A DNA stretch of 30,885 nt from the NCBI GenBank assembly GCA_031395645.1, contig JANNJM010000033.1:1-30885 (forward strand). The letters are read 5' to 3'. A program made the translations under genes and the position numbers. Below, in pieces: positions 15,361 through 23,491 of the stretch. The stretch comes from SHZI01 sp031395645. GTDB taxonomy: Bacteria; Pseudomonadota; Gammaproteobacteria; Steroidobacterales; GCA-2729495. The notes under the pieces were generated by a model, which was not told the origin of the DNA, ran no database searches, and saw only the letters and a program-made list of their open reading frames with translations. Within the stretch, counting starts at the first letter, position 1; the number at the start of each line of letters is the position of its first letter.

Positions 15361-15564
15361 TCAGACCGGCGTCAGCTGGCTCGAACCGCCGTGGTCCCCG
15401 TGGATCATGGTCGTCTCCGACGCGCGGTTGCCCATCCAGTTGAGGCTCTCCGTGGAGGCGACGAAGCTCCAGGAGAAGGAAGCGGTGATGACGGTGGCGA
15501 GGCCCGCGCAGAGCAGGCCGCGGATGCCGGCGTTGATGGCGGCGATGTTGCTTAGCTTGTTCAT
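15361..15564 (-). CDS. small membrane or exported protein, 67 aa
   Basis: The start ATG at 15564 has a strong AAGGAG eight bases upstream, which fixes it against the longer frame to 15651. The protein opens MNKLSNIAAINAGIRG, then a hydrophobic stretch (LLCAGLATVITASFSWSFVAS, about residues 17-37) and a polar tail with two His. It is either a signal peptide with a roughly 30-residue mature peptide or a single-span membrane protein. I know no family for it. It converges with the oxidoreductase, the REP hairpin lying between. Confidence 0.7.
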   Translation of the reverse strand: MNKLSNIAAINAGIRGLLCAGLATVITASFSWSFVASTESLNWMGNRASETTMIHGDHGGSSQLTPV

Positions 15565-16005
15565 GGTCGTGCTCCTTGAAAGTGGTTGTGATCGGGTCGG
15601 GAGTGATGTTGAACGCCTCGCCCGCTGCGCTTTGTCAGCAATCGGACACAACTGGAGAGATATTCAAAACCCGGAAACAGCCGCTGTGGCGAGGGTTAAG
15701 GACGCATCAGGTTGGGGAGGGGCGAAAACAGAGAAAGGAGTTCACTTCGTGATACTTGGCCGGCTTCTATCTCCCCCCTGGAGGATGGGTGACGGGTTAC
15801 AGCGCGCCCGGGCCGGCCAAGCAAGTTCCAGAAATCCCTGCGCTGGGTTGGCACCCCGCCGTTCTGGCGTGGGGTCCGTCCCGCCGAGGTGAGCCCTCCC
15901 CACCGACGCATCGATCTCCCGGCTGCGCATCGACTGTGGGCGCTTTCAGGGCCGCGTTCTGTCAACCACTTGACACAACGCCGCAATTAGTTGGAAGTCG
16001 GGGGC
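15565..16005. other. intergenic region with divergent promoters
   Basis: About 440 bases between the divergent 67-aa gene and the Crp/Fnr gene. Open frames here overlap one another and show no protein-like composition. It holds the palindrome at 15960-15975 and a weaker TGTC-N8-GACA at 15633-15648, about 70 bases upstream of the 67-aa gene. No clear -10/-35 pair was identified. Confidence 0.55.
15960..15975. promoter_or_regulatory. palindromic operator candidate upstream of Crp/Fnr gene
   Basis: A perfect inverted repeat, TGTCAA and TTGACA separated by CCAC, lies 30 bases ahead of the regulator's ATG. Six-base half-sites with a four-base spacer match the geometry of Crp/Fnr-family sites (compare TTGAT-N4-ATCAA for FNR), so autoregulation is plausible. 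The TTGACA half could also be a -35 element. Confidence 0.6.
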
Positions 16006-16695
16006 ATGACGCTCACGGCCCGCGCCGTACTGAAATCCAACCGGCTGTTCCGGGACCTGCCGGACCTGGCACTGGACAAGCTCGCCGCGCTCTCGGTTCG
16101 GCGCGCAGTCCGCCGCGGTACGCGCATCTTCTCCCAGGGCGACGCCGGCGATTCCCTGCTCGGACTGATCTCGGGCCAGGTGCGCATCAGCGTGACCACG
16201 CCCGCGGGCAAGGAAGTGTTCCTGAACCTCATGGAGCCCGGCGATAGCTTCGGCGAGATCGCGGTCCTGGACGGTAATCTCCGCACGGCCAGCGCGGAGG
16301 CACTGCTGGATACCGAACTGTTCGTAGTGCGCCGCCCTGACCTGGTGTCGCTGATTGAGAGAGAACCGAAGCTCGCGACCCATCTGATCGCGCTGCTGTG
16401 TCAGCGCCTGCGCTGGACCAGCGAGCTCATCGAGGAGGCCGCATTCCTGTCCGTGCACGGCCGTCTCGCGCGGCGTCTGCTGAAGCTGGCCGACGAGCAC
16501 GGCACCGCGGAACAGGGCGTCGTCACGCTGCGGATTTCCCAGGCGGATCTCGCCGGTTTCATAACCGTGTCCCGCCAGATCGTGAATCAGTACCTGCAGC
16601 AGTGGCGCAAGCGCGGGTGGATCGAGCTCGGTCGCGGGCGAATCGTGCTCAAGGATGCGGCTGGCATCCGTAGCGTCCTGGACGAACCGGACTGA
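16006..16695 (+). CDS. Crp/Fnr family transcriptional regulator
   Basis: A 229-residue regulator from ATG 16006. Residues 12-120 form a cyclic-nucleotide-binding domain; FGEIAVLDGNLRTAS at 82-96 retains the phosphate-binding-cassette pattern (GE plus R93-T94), so nucleotide binding is plausible. There are no N-terminal Cys for an FeS cluster, so it is not FNR proper. The C-terminal winged helix has the recognition helix VSRQIVNQYLQQW. The stop overlaps the start of the CHASE2 cyclase gene (TGATG), so cyclase and receptor are translationally coupled. This is a likely pair of signal maker and signal reader. A palindrome upstream may be its own operator. Confidence 0.93.
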   Translation: MTLTARAVLKSNRLFRDLPDLALDKLAALSVRRAVRRGTRIFSQGDAGDSLLGLISGQVRISVTTPAGKEVFLNLMEPGDSFGEIAVLDGNLRTASAEALLDTELFVVRRPDLVSLIEREPKLATHLIALLCQRLRWTSELIEEAAFLSVHGRLARRLLKLADEHGTAEQGVVTLRISQADLAGFITVSRQIVNQYLQQWRKRGWIELGRGRIVLKDAAGIRSVLDEPD

Positions 16696-18920
16696 TGCTC
16701 GACCGGTTATGGCAGGGGCTGCTCTTTGGACTGGCAGCCGCTGTGCTCGGCATGCTGGCCGGTGCCGCCCCGGCCGTGCTCCGCTTTGAGGAAAACGTAG
16801 GCCTCGGCGCGCTATTCCAGCTGCGCGGACCGCGGCCAGCGCCGGCGGAAGTGGTGGTCGTGAGCCTCGACAAGGCGTCCAGCGACGTTTTCGGCCTGCC
16901 CAACGAACCTTCCAAATGGCCACGCACGCTGCATGCCGAGCTGCTGGAGCGCCTTTCAGCCGAAGGTGCGATGGTCGTTGCCTTCGACGTGCTCTTCGAC
17001 GACCCGGACGAGACGGCGGGCGATGCGCGCTTCGGCACCGCACTGCAGTCGGCAGGCAACGTGGTGCTCACAGCCTTTCTCCGCAAGTCTGCTGTCGGTA
17101 GCACGCGGGACGGTACTGTCGCGATCACGGCTGAGCAGCTGGTGCCACCGATTCAATCCGTCGCCGCGGGCGCACTGGCCGTGGCGCCATTTCCCCTGCC
17201 CGTGGTCCCGGTGAAGGTCAGCCAGTTCTGGACTTACAAGGCGAGCGCCGGCGGCATCGCAACCTTTCCGACTGTGATCTTTCAGGCGTGGATGCTCCGG
17301 CAGTCCGGGGGCTGGTACGAGGATCTCCGCAAGGCCTGTCCGGGCATCGAGCGCGGGTTTCCTGCCGCTCAGTCTGCCGTGCTCGAAATGCGTCGCGTCG
17401 GGGAACTGGCGCAGCAGGCACGGGCCTGCCTGTTCGCCAACCCAGGCTCCGCGCTTGCCACCCAGGACCGCTGGGGGCTGCGCCTGAACGCCGGCACGGA
17501 CCTGAATCCCGGCAGCCTGCGATCGCTGTTCGAGGTGTATCAGGGCGCGGAGACCCGCTACCTCAACTATTACGGGCCGCCGCGCTCGATCATCACGGTG
17601 CCGTACCACCAGGCACTCCGGGGCAAGAGCCTCAGCATGTCTGGCAAGATCGTGCTGGTGGGCTTCTCGGAGCAGTTCCAGCCGGAACAGAAGGACGGCT
17701 TCCACTCGGTGTTCACCGACGACAGCGGCCTCGACCTGAGCGGCGTCGAAATCGCGGCGACGGCAGTTGCCAATATGCTGGACGGCACGGCGATCAAACC
17801 GCTGACCCTTGGCCCTCAGCTGCTGGTGCTGGGCCTCTGGGGTCTGCTCACGGGGGCGCTCTGCCGCCTGCTCACCCCACTGACGGCCGTGGCCTTCTCC
17901 GTCGCGGCGCTGCCGCTGTATCTCGGCTGGGCGGCATGGGTTTTCGACCGTACGAACACCTGGCTCCCGGTCGCGATTCCGCTGCTTACGCAGTTGCCAT
18001 TCGCGCTGCTGGTTGGCCTGCTCGCCCAGTACCGCCAGACCCAGCAGCAACGCCAGCTGGTGACCCAGGCGCTAGGGTCGTTTCTGCCGGCGGAGGCGGT
18101 CAAGAGGCTAATGCAGAACCTGGGCGACCTGAAGGCCAACGCCCAGCTCCTGCACGGTACCTGCCTGTCGACGGATGGCGAGCAGTACACCGCACTGGCC
18201 GAGTCGCTGACACCGGACGAGCTCGGCGCCCTGATGAACGACTACTACGAAGTGCTGTTTGCGGAAGTCGAGCAGGCCGGCGGCGTGGTTACAGACGTGG
18301 TTGGCGACTCGATGATGGCGATCTGGGCCACCGCGACACCGAACAGCGCGTTGCGCAGCCGTGCCTGTCACGGGGCACTGGCGATTAATGCCACTGTCGC
18401 GCGCTTCAATCAACGTCCGGGCCAACCGCAGTTGCCCACCCGCATCGGCCTGCACTCCGGACCGATCCGCCTCGGCAATATTGGTGGCGCGAAGCACGTG
18501 CAGTTCCGCGCCGTCGGCGACATCGTGAACACCGCCTCCCGCATTGAGGGGCTCAACAAGCTGCTGGGCACGCGCATCCTGGTGTCCGCCGACACGCTGA
18601 TCGACGTGCCGGGCCTGGTCACGCGGGAACTGGGGACGTTCCTGCTGGCGGGCAAATCGACGCCACTGGTGATCCACGAACTGCTGGGTGTAGCTGGCTC
18701 TGTGCCGACTACTGTCATGGCGCGGATAGAACGCTTTCACTCCGCACTGGCGGCATTCCGGACCGGGGAGTGGGCCAGTGCTGGCAAACAGTTCGATGCG
18801 CTGCTGGGAGCGGGTCCCGACGACCGGGCGGTGCAGTTCTACGTGGAGCTCTGCGCCCGGTATCTCGAGCACGGGCCGGATAGCGTTGAACAGGGCGTGG
18901 TCAGGATTTCGACGAAGTAG
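16695..18920 (+). CDS. CHASE2-sensor class III nucleotide cyclase
   Basis: A 741-residue inner-membrane sensor enzyme. An N-terminal helix (about 7-28) leads to a periplasmic CHASE2 domain (about 35-365), then three closely spaced membrane helices (about 370-450). The cytoplasmic class III cyclase domain spans about 485-660, and a TPR-like helical tail ends the protein. Both metal-binding aspartates are present (D494 in STDGEQYT, D538 in VVGDSMMAIW), as are the transition-state N612 and R616 (in VNTASR). Where ATP-specific enzymes have Lys, three residues before the GD motif, this protein has D534; the partner position before the second GD has R605. Substrate is therefore uncertain (cAMP, cGMP or other). 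Coupled to the Crp-like regulator upstream. Confidence 0.93.
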   Translation: MLDRLWQGLLFGLAAAVLGMLAGAAPAVLRFEENVGLGALFQLRGPRPAPAEVVVVSLDKASSDVFGLPNEPSKWPRTLHAELLERLSAEGAMVVAFDVLFDDPDETAGDARFGTALQSAGNVVLTAFLRKSAVGSTRDGTVAITAEQLVPPIQSVAAGALAVAPFPLPVVPVKVSQFWTYKASAGGIATFPTVIFQAWMLRQSGGWYEDLRKACPGIERGFPAAQSAVLEMRRVGELAQQARACLFANPGSALATQDRWGLRLNAGTDLNPGSLRSLFEVYQGAETRYLNYYGPPRSIITVPYHQALRGKSLSMSGKIVLVGFSEQFQPEQKDGFHSVFTDDSGLDLSGVEIAATAVANMLDGTAIKPLTLGPQLLVLGLWGLLTGALCRLLTPLTAVAFSVAALPLYLGWAAWVFDRTNTWLPVAIPLLTQLPFALLVGLLAQYRQTQQQRQLVTQALGSFLPAEAVKRLMQNLGDLKANAQLLHGTCLSTDGEQYTALAESLTPDELGALMNDYYEVLFAEVEQAGGVVTDVVGDSMMAIWATATPNSALRSRACHGALAINATVARFNQRPGQPQLPTRIGLHSGPIRLGNIGGAKHVQFRAVGDIVNTASRIEGLNKLLGTRILVSADTLIDVPGLVTRELGTFLLAGKSTPLVIHELLGVAGSVPTTVMARIERFHSALAAFRTGEWASAGKQFDALLGAGPDDRAVQFYVELCARYLEHGPDSVEQGVVRISTK

Positions 18921-18935
18921 GGGTGCTTAGTCGCC

Positions 18936-19469
18936 TTACCCTCCGCTCAAACGAAAGTCGTGCTCTATATTGCCGCGAATCCTCTCGCGGGTCGCTTCGT
19001 CGACCGACGTTTGCTCGAGCAACTCGAGAAGTTGCGTCCGGCTGACAATGCCGCGGGTCGCGAGGGCCTGATTGAAGCTGATGTCCTTCTCACGCCGTGC
19101 CACATATTTGGCAATCGCGAGGTCGTGAGGATCAAGGCACAACCCACGAACCCCGCCAGTGTCTCCGACCGGAAGATTCACGAGGCGTCCTTTCCATCCC
19201 TTCGGAAGTTTTGCGGTGGTCTCGTCCACCGGGTCTGCGTAGTAGCCGAAAGTGACGTGAAACGGAGAGTCCTGGCCGATCGCATTCAGCCACTCGGTGC
19301 GGTCACCGCCATGCTTCACATATAAATCAACTTCCGCCGAGCGGACGATTTCATCCGGCAGGTCGGGAAACTTCCCGTGCAAAGACTGGCTGCCGACAAT
19401 GACGAACTGCTTTTCGCCGGTGATCTCGCCCGCCGCACGCAATATATGATCAAGCTGCTGCTTCTTCAT
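18936..19469 (-). CDS. nucleotidyltransferase-like protein (DUF6036-like), putative toxin
   Basis: A 177-residue soluble protein from ATG 19469, which overlaps the end of the upstream gene by 20 bases. FVIVGSQSLHG, followed about 15 residues later by SAEVDLYV, matches the nucleotidyltransferase-fold pattern hG[GS] then [DE]h[DE]h, with E and D as possible metal ligands. LCLDPHDLAIAKYVARREKD is a conserved helix of the same uncharacterised family. Genes of this kind are often paired with small DNA-binding proteins, as here, and several NTase-fold proteins are toxins that modify RNA or protein. Toxin activity is inferred from gene order only. It converges with the cyclase gene, 15 bases between stops. 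Confidence 0.72.
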   Translation of the reverse strand: MKKQQLDHILRAAGEITGEKQFVIVGSQSLHGKFPDLPDEIVRSAEVDLYVKHGGDRTEWLNAIGQDSPFHVTFGYYADPVDETTAKLPKGWKGRLVNLPVGDTGGVRGLCLDPHDLAIAKYVARREKDISFNQALATRGIVSRTQLLELLEQTSVDEATRERIRGNIEHDFRLSGG

Positions 19470-19890
19470 TGAGAGCCTCCACGATCTCGCGAGGGAGCAA
19501 GCCCACATAGGGAGGAGATTGACGCAGCCGGTTGGAGCGGTCGTCGGATCCGAGCATGGCGGCGAACAGTTCGCCGTCGTCAGTCCTTTTCAGAATCCGC
19601 TGCCACTCAGCATACGCAGAGACCCAGGCCCCGCTCCTTTTCCAGCGATACAGATTGGCAAGGCTGTGCGCGCGGATGAGCTTTGGGGCGAAACGCGAGA
19701 CCACCGCGACGGCGAGCTTGCGCTTGTGCTCGTCCAGAATCTCGTGAGCAGACATCCTGCTCGCAGCAGGGCGAATGCCCCGCCCTGAGAGCTCGAGATG
19801 GTCGCCCTCGCCGAGCTTCCAGGAGTCCAGCGTAGCTTTGGGCAGGATGACGCCCAGGGAGTTTCCGACGCGGCGGATGGCTATTTTCAT
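19450..19890 (-). CDS. AbrB/MazE-like DNA-binding protein, putative antitoxin
   Basis: A 146-residue protein. Residues 1-37 form a swapped-hairpin AbrB/MazE domain (MKIAIRRVGNSLGVILPKA, then LGEGDHLEL). Residues about 45-146 are a helical domain with conserved WVSAYAEWQRIL and NRLRQSPPYVGLLP, which I cannot assign. It is longer than a typical MazE. The start overlaps the downstream NTase-like gene's frame only at its 3' end (20 bases), implying a two-gene operon. The promoter ends right at the start codon with two ATAACGG repeats over it, consistent with autorepression. Best reading: antitoxin of a two-gene module; an ordinary regulator is possible. Confidence 0.7.
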   Translation of the reverse strand: MKIAIRRVGNSLGVILPKATLDSWKLGEGDHLELSGRGIRPAASRMSAHEILDEHKRKLAVAVVSRFAPKLIRAHSLANLYRWKRSGAWVSAYAEWQRILKRTDDGELFAAMLGSDDRSNRLRQSPPYVGLLPREIVEALNEEAAA

Positions 19891-19906
19891 AACGGCATTA
19901 TAACGG
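19889..19906. promoter_or_regulatory. direct-repeat operator candidate of AbrB/NTase module
   Basis: ATAACGG occurs at 19889-19895 and again at 19900-19906, 11 bases apart, about one helical turn. The pair covers the -10 element and the start codon, so a bound protein would block transcription. Confidence 0.55.
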
Positions 19907-19925
19907 TTATAACAATACGGGTAAA
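19897..19925 (-). promoter_or_regulatory. sigma-70-like promoter of AbrB/NTase module, leaderless
   Basis: On the minus strand, TTTACC (19925-19920), a 17-base spacer and a perfect TATAAT (19902-19897) are followed by only six bases before the ATG at 19890. Transcription would start at or next to the A of the start codon, so the mRNA should be leaderless; no Shine-Dalgarno sequence is possible. The remaining sequence to 20174 shows no gene. Confidence 0.7.
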
Positions 19926-20174
19926 CCCATTGTTCCTGGGCATGGCGCGACCCAAGCGCCTTGCTGACCTGACGGCGTTCAGTCGGGCGTCGTCCGAATT
20001 TGAACGCAGTGACTTAGACAGAGTACAGATCGCCCGTGATTGCGCTGTCATGAGGCGGCACGTAGACTCAAAGCCGTTCCTGTTGAGTAGAACAAGAACA
20101 AACAATGGTGAGATCCGTGGGGAATCGCGCCGTACCGCCTTAAGACTCACTGCCGTTAGTGGGAGGCCGTCTCG

Positions 20175-23100
20175 ATGGTGCCTTGGCGCCGATCCCTGCA
20201 CGCTGTGCTCGTCCTGGGTGCAGTGGTCCTGTCGTTGCCCGCACTGGCACAGTCCCCGAACCCGGGCTGCGAGCCCTGGGCCGCACGGCTAGTTTCCTAC
20301 CAGGGCACGCTGACCAGCCGCCGGGCGTCCGGCATACAGCTGGCGAGCGTCCGCCTCAACGACACCTTCTGCGTCGGCGACGTGCTGGAGATCGGGCCAT
20401 TTAGCCGGGCGGCCATCCAGCTGCCGGACCAGACGGTGGTGCGCCTGGACCAGGGCACTATCGTGACCTTCGCGGCTCCGCAGGACGACAAGCGCACCTG
20501 GCTCGATATCCTGAAGGGCGTCATCCACGTGATCAGCCGCGATCCGCGGGCGCTGCGCGTGATCACGCCGTTTGCGAACGCCGGCATCGAGGGCACGGAG
20601 TTCCTGGTGCGCGTCGACGTCGATACCGCGCTGGTGCTGGTCTATGAAGGCAGTGTGAAGGTCGCGAACCCGCTGGGCGAGGCGACGGCCGGCAGCGGGC
20701 AGAGCGTGCTGGCGACTGCGGTCAGCGCGCCGGTGCTGCAACAGGTAGTGCGCCCGAGAGACCAGGTGGTATGGACGCTGTACTACCCCCCGTTGTCATC
20801 CCTTCCTCCCGTAGGAGCGGCTTCAGCCGCGACCCCAACCTCTCTCGCCGACCTCCTCACCCGCGCCGAACAGCGCCTCGCCGTCGGCCGCATCACTGAG
20901 GCCGAGGCCGATCTGGCGGAGGCGCTGAAGCTGGAGCCCGGCAGTGCCGAGGTGCTGGCGCGGCAGTCGGTGATCGCGCTGACGCGCAACGACGCGGTTA
21001 CGGCGACGGAGCTGGTGGATCGCGCCGTCACCACGACGCCAGGCTCTGTGTCTGCCCGCTTGGCCCAGTCCTACGCGCGGCAGTCGGCGGCTGATTTGCC
21101 GGGGGCGGTGGCGACACTTGAGGCGGCGGCTGCGGACCACCCCGACAACGCCCTGGTGCGCGCGCGCCTGGCCGAGCTGTACCTGGCCTCAGGTGATGTG
21201 AAGCGCAGCGAAGCGAGCGCCAAGGCCGCGGTCGCTGCGGACCCGACGCTGGGGCTTGCCCAGTCGATCCTCGGGTTCGCGAAGCTGACGCGGGTGCAGC
21301 TCGAAGAGGCGCGGTCGGCGTTCAATGAGGCGATCCGGCTGGAGCCGAATGCGCCGCTGCCGCGGCTTGGCCTGGGGCTTGCGAAGATCCGCGATGGCGA
21401 TCTCGCTGCCGGCCGCGAGGAGATCGAGACCGCCGTGATCCTGGATCCGAACAATTCTCTGGTCCGGAGCTACATGGGCAAGGCGTATTACGAGGAGAAG
21501 AGGGACGAGCTGGCGGAGTCGCAGTTGGCGATTGCGAAGGAGCTGGATCCGAATGATCCGACGCCTTGGTTTTATGATGCGATAAGGAAGCAAACCACGA
21601 ACGATCCCGTCGGTGCGCTGACTCGCCTGCGCAAGTCGACGGAGTTGAATGACGGTCGCGCCGTTTACCGATCCGGATTGTTGCTGGACGACGACGCTGC
21701 AGCCAGGAACGCCAGCGTCTCTGCGGCGTTCAACGAGCTGGGATTCGAATCACTCGCGGCATTGCAGGGAACCGTTGCAGTCACGGAAAGCTTCGGCAAT
21801 TCGTCCGCGCACCGACTCCTCGCCAGCGTCTACGGCAGCATTCCGCGTTATGAAATCTCACGGGTCAGCGAAGCTTTTCAGGCGCAGATTCGCCAGCCAT
21901 TGACTGCCCCGCCAATCAGCCTCGATGACAGCATTGACCGACTCGGGATTCTGCAAGGAATCGGCCCGGCCCGCGTCGGAGTGAACGAATACAACACACT
22001 ATTCAACAGCGACGAACTGAGAATAAGGGTGGATGGAGCAGTTGGCTCCCGGGGTACGTTTAGTGATCAGTTCGTAGCAAGCGGCCTCGTCGATCGGTTC
22101 AGCTTCGCTCTGAGTCAGCTGCACTACGAAACCGACGGCTTTTCGGCAAACGGAGCTGCGGAGAAGGATGTCTATTCCGCGTTCGTGCAGTCCGAGCTCA
22201 ACTCGACAACAACCCTGCAAGCCGGGATTATCCACACGGAGTTCGATGTTGGCTATGACTATTACGCATTCGACGAAGTCAGCATCACTCCGACCGAGAC
22301 CATAGAAAGAACGGACGTATTTAGACTGAACGGGCGTTACGCCAAACGTGAAGGCAGCAATGTTGTCTGGACGATCGGTTTTGAGGACCGCGAGCTCGTG
22401 GTCAATTTTCAGCCGCTCGACTTGGAGCTTGGCCGGGCCGCCATCGACACTTATGTCGGGGAGGTTCAGCGGCTCGACTCCAATGGCAACTTTCAGGTCA
22501 TCTCGGGACTGTCCTATGTTCGGGCCGATCTTCTGCCGACCTACGACGCCAGCGCATATGCGTACGCTCAGTGGTCGGCGTCGAATCTCAGTCTGCAGCT
22601 GATCGGCGGATTCGTCGTCGAGAAATACAACGAGAACTACACGCAAATCAGTTACGACGACGTTGATCGTACGCAAGTCAGTCCGAAAATCGGCGTAATC
22701 TGGTCGCCGCGCGATGGCACCACGCTACGGGCAGCCGGATTCGCTTCGGTTAGAAGGCCGTTGATCGGTGGCCAGACGCTGGAGCCTACACAGATTGCCG
22801 GCTTCAATCAGTTCTTCACGGGTATTGAGCAGTTTTACGGAGACCCGGTTGGCGCGGTGTCGAGACGCGTCGGACTCGGCCTGGACCAGGTTGTCTCCCC
22901 TTCGCTCTTCGCCGGGGTGGAAGGCGCACTGCGCCAGGTCGATGTCCCCTCGATCATTCTGGAGTCCGACAAGAGTTGGCGGGAGCGGTCGTTCCGGGGG
23001 TATCTCTATAAGACTTTGGGAAGTGAAGGATCAGCCGGAGGTTCCGCGACGGTCAACGCATCGCTTTCACTGACCATCGAGTACGAAGAGCAAACCCGGC

Positions 23101-23450
23101 CGAAAGACTTTAGCGGTCCGGAAGCCATCCTCGACCTTGAAACTTTGCGAGTCCCACTCGGGGTCTCGCTATTCGGTAGACGCGGGCTGACGGCACGTCT
23201 GGCCACGAGCTTCGTCAGCCAATCGGGCAGATTTTCTCTGGATACATTCGAGCCGATTTTTCGCGAACGCGACCACGCGTGGGTGACCGACGCTTCCGTA
23301 GAGTATCGGCTGCCAGCGCGCAGGGGCATCCTCTCGCTGACCGCCCGAAACGTCTTTGACTCGAAGCTCGATTTGCTTGAGTCCGATCCGCTCAGTCCGC
23401 GAGTGGCGACCCGGCGCCTCGTAACCGGGGGATTCAGTCTGTGGTTCTAG
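20175..23450 (+). CDS. FecR-TPR-outer-membrane beta-barrel fusion protein
   Basis: A 1091-residue exported protein; ATG 20175 is preceded by GGGAGG at good spacing. Residues 1-25 are a signal peptide ending ALA. A FecR domain follows (about 60-185; LPDQTVVRLDQGT and GIEGTEFLVRV are typical). After a linker with an in-frame REP (213-219, VGAASAA), TPR repeats fill about 225-475 (AEADLAEALKLEPGS, then EARSAFNEAIRLEPN). From about 600 to the end the sequence alternates in beta-strand fashion, with many aromatic residues, and ends in Phe (GGFSLWF), as outer-membrane barrels do. FecR-TPR proteins often lie next to CHASE2 cyclases. This one may be a pore with periplasmic receptor and scaffold parts. 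The gene starts the five-gene locus to 26858. Confidence 0.85.
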   Translation: MVPWRRSLHAVLVLGAVVLSLPALAQSPNPGCEPWAARLVSYQGTLTSRRASGIQLASVRLNDTFCVGDVLEIGPFSRAAIQLPDQTVVRLDQGTIVTFAAPQDDKRTWLDILKGVIHVISRDPRALRVITPFANAGIEGTEFLVRVDVDTALVLVYEGSVKVANPLGEATAGSGQSVLATAVSAPVLQQVVRPRDQVVWTLYYPPLSSLPPVGAASAATPTSLADLLTRAEQRLAVGRITEAEADLAEALKLEPGSAEVLARQSVIALTRNDAVTATELVDRAVTTTPGSVSARLAQSYARQSAADLPGAVATLEAAAADHPDNALVRARLAELYLASGDVKRSEASAKAAVAADPTLGLAQSILGFAKLTRVQLEEARSAFNEAIRLEPNAPLPRLGLGLAKIRDGDLAAGREEIETAVILDPNNSLVRSYMGKAYYEEKRDELAESQLAIAKELDPNDPTPWFYDAIRKQTTNDPVGALTRLRKSTELNDGRAVYRSGLLLDDDAAARNASVSAAFNELGFESLAALQGTVAVTESFGNSSAHRLLASVYGSIPRYEISRVSEAFQAQIRQPLTAPPISLDDSIDRLGILQGIGPARVGVNEYNTLFNSDELRIRVDGAVGSRGTFSDQFVASGLVDRFSFALSQLHYETDGFSANGAAEKDVYSAFVQSELNSTTTLQAGIIHTEFDVGYDYYAFDEVSITPTETIERTDVFRLNGRYAKREGSNVVWTIGFEDRELVVNFQPLDLELGRAAIDTYVGEVQRLDSNGNFQVISGLSYVRADLLPTYDASAYAYAQWSASNLSLQLIGGFVVEKYNENYTQISYDDVDRTQVSPKIGVIWSPRDGTTLRAAGFASVRRPLIGGQTLEPTQIAGFNQFFTGIEQFYGDPVGAVSRRVGLGLDQVVSPSLFAGVEGALRQVDVPSIILESDKSWRERSFRGYLYKTLGSEGSAGGSATVNASLSLTIEYEEQTRPKDFSGPEAILDLETLRVPLGVSLFGRRGLTARLATSFVSQSGRFSLDTFEPIFRERDHAWVTDASVEYRLPARRGILSLTARNVFDSKLDLLESDPLSPRVATRRLVTGGFSLWF
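20811..20832 (+). repeat. in-frame REP-like element in FecR-TPR linker
   Basis: A 22-base REP copy (GTAGGAGCGGCTTCAG...) is read in frame as VGAASAA, residues 213-219, between the FecR and TPR domains. Its head TAG is out of frame, so the protein is not interrupted. The same frame is used in the yceI copy. Confidence 0.9.
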
Positions 23451-23491
23451 ATTTATTGCGACTAATTAACAGAGAAAAAGGGGCGAAGGCG

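Noticed and set aside
15407..15986. Overlapping frames in the gap before the Crp-like gene
   Set aside because: Both strands are open but the products lack protein-like pattern and none has a good ribosome-binding site.
15946..18050. Two long minus-strand frames opposite the Crp-like and cyclase genes
   Set aside because: They cross gene boundaries, have low-complexity Arg/Gln composition and no motif.
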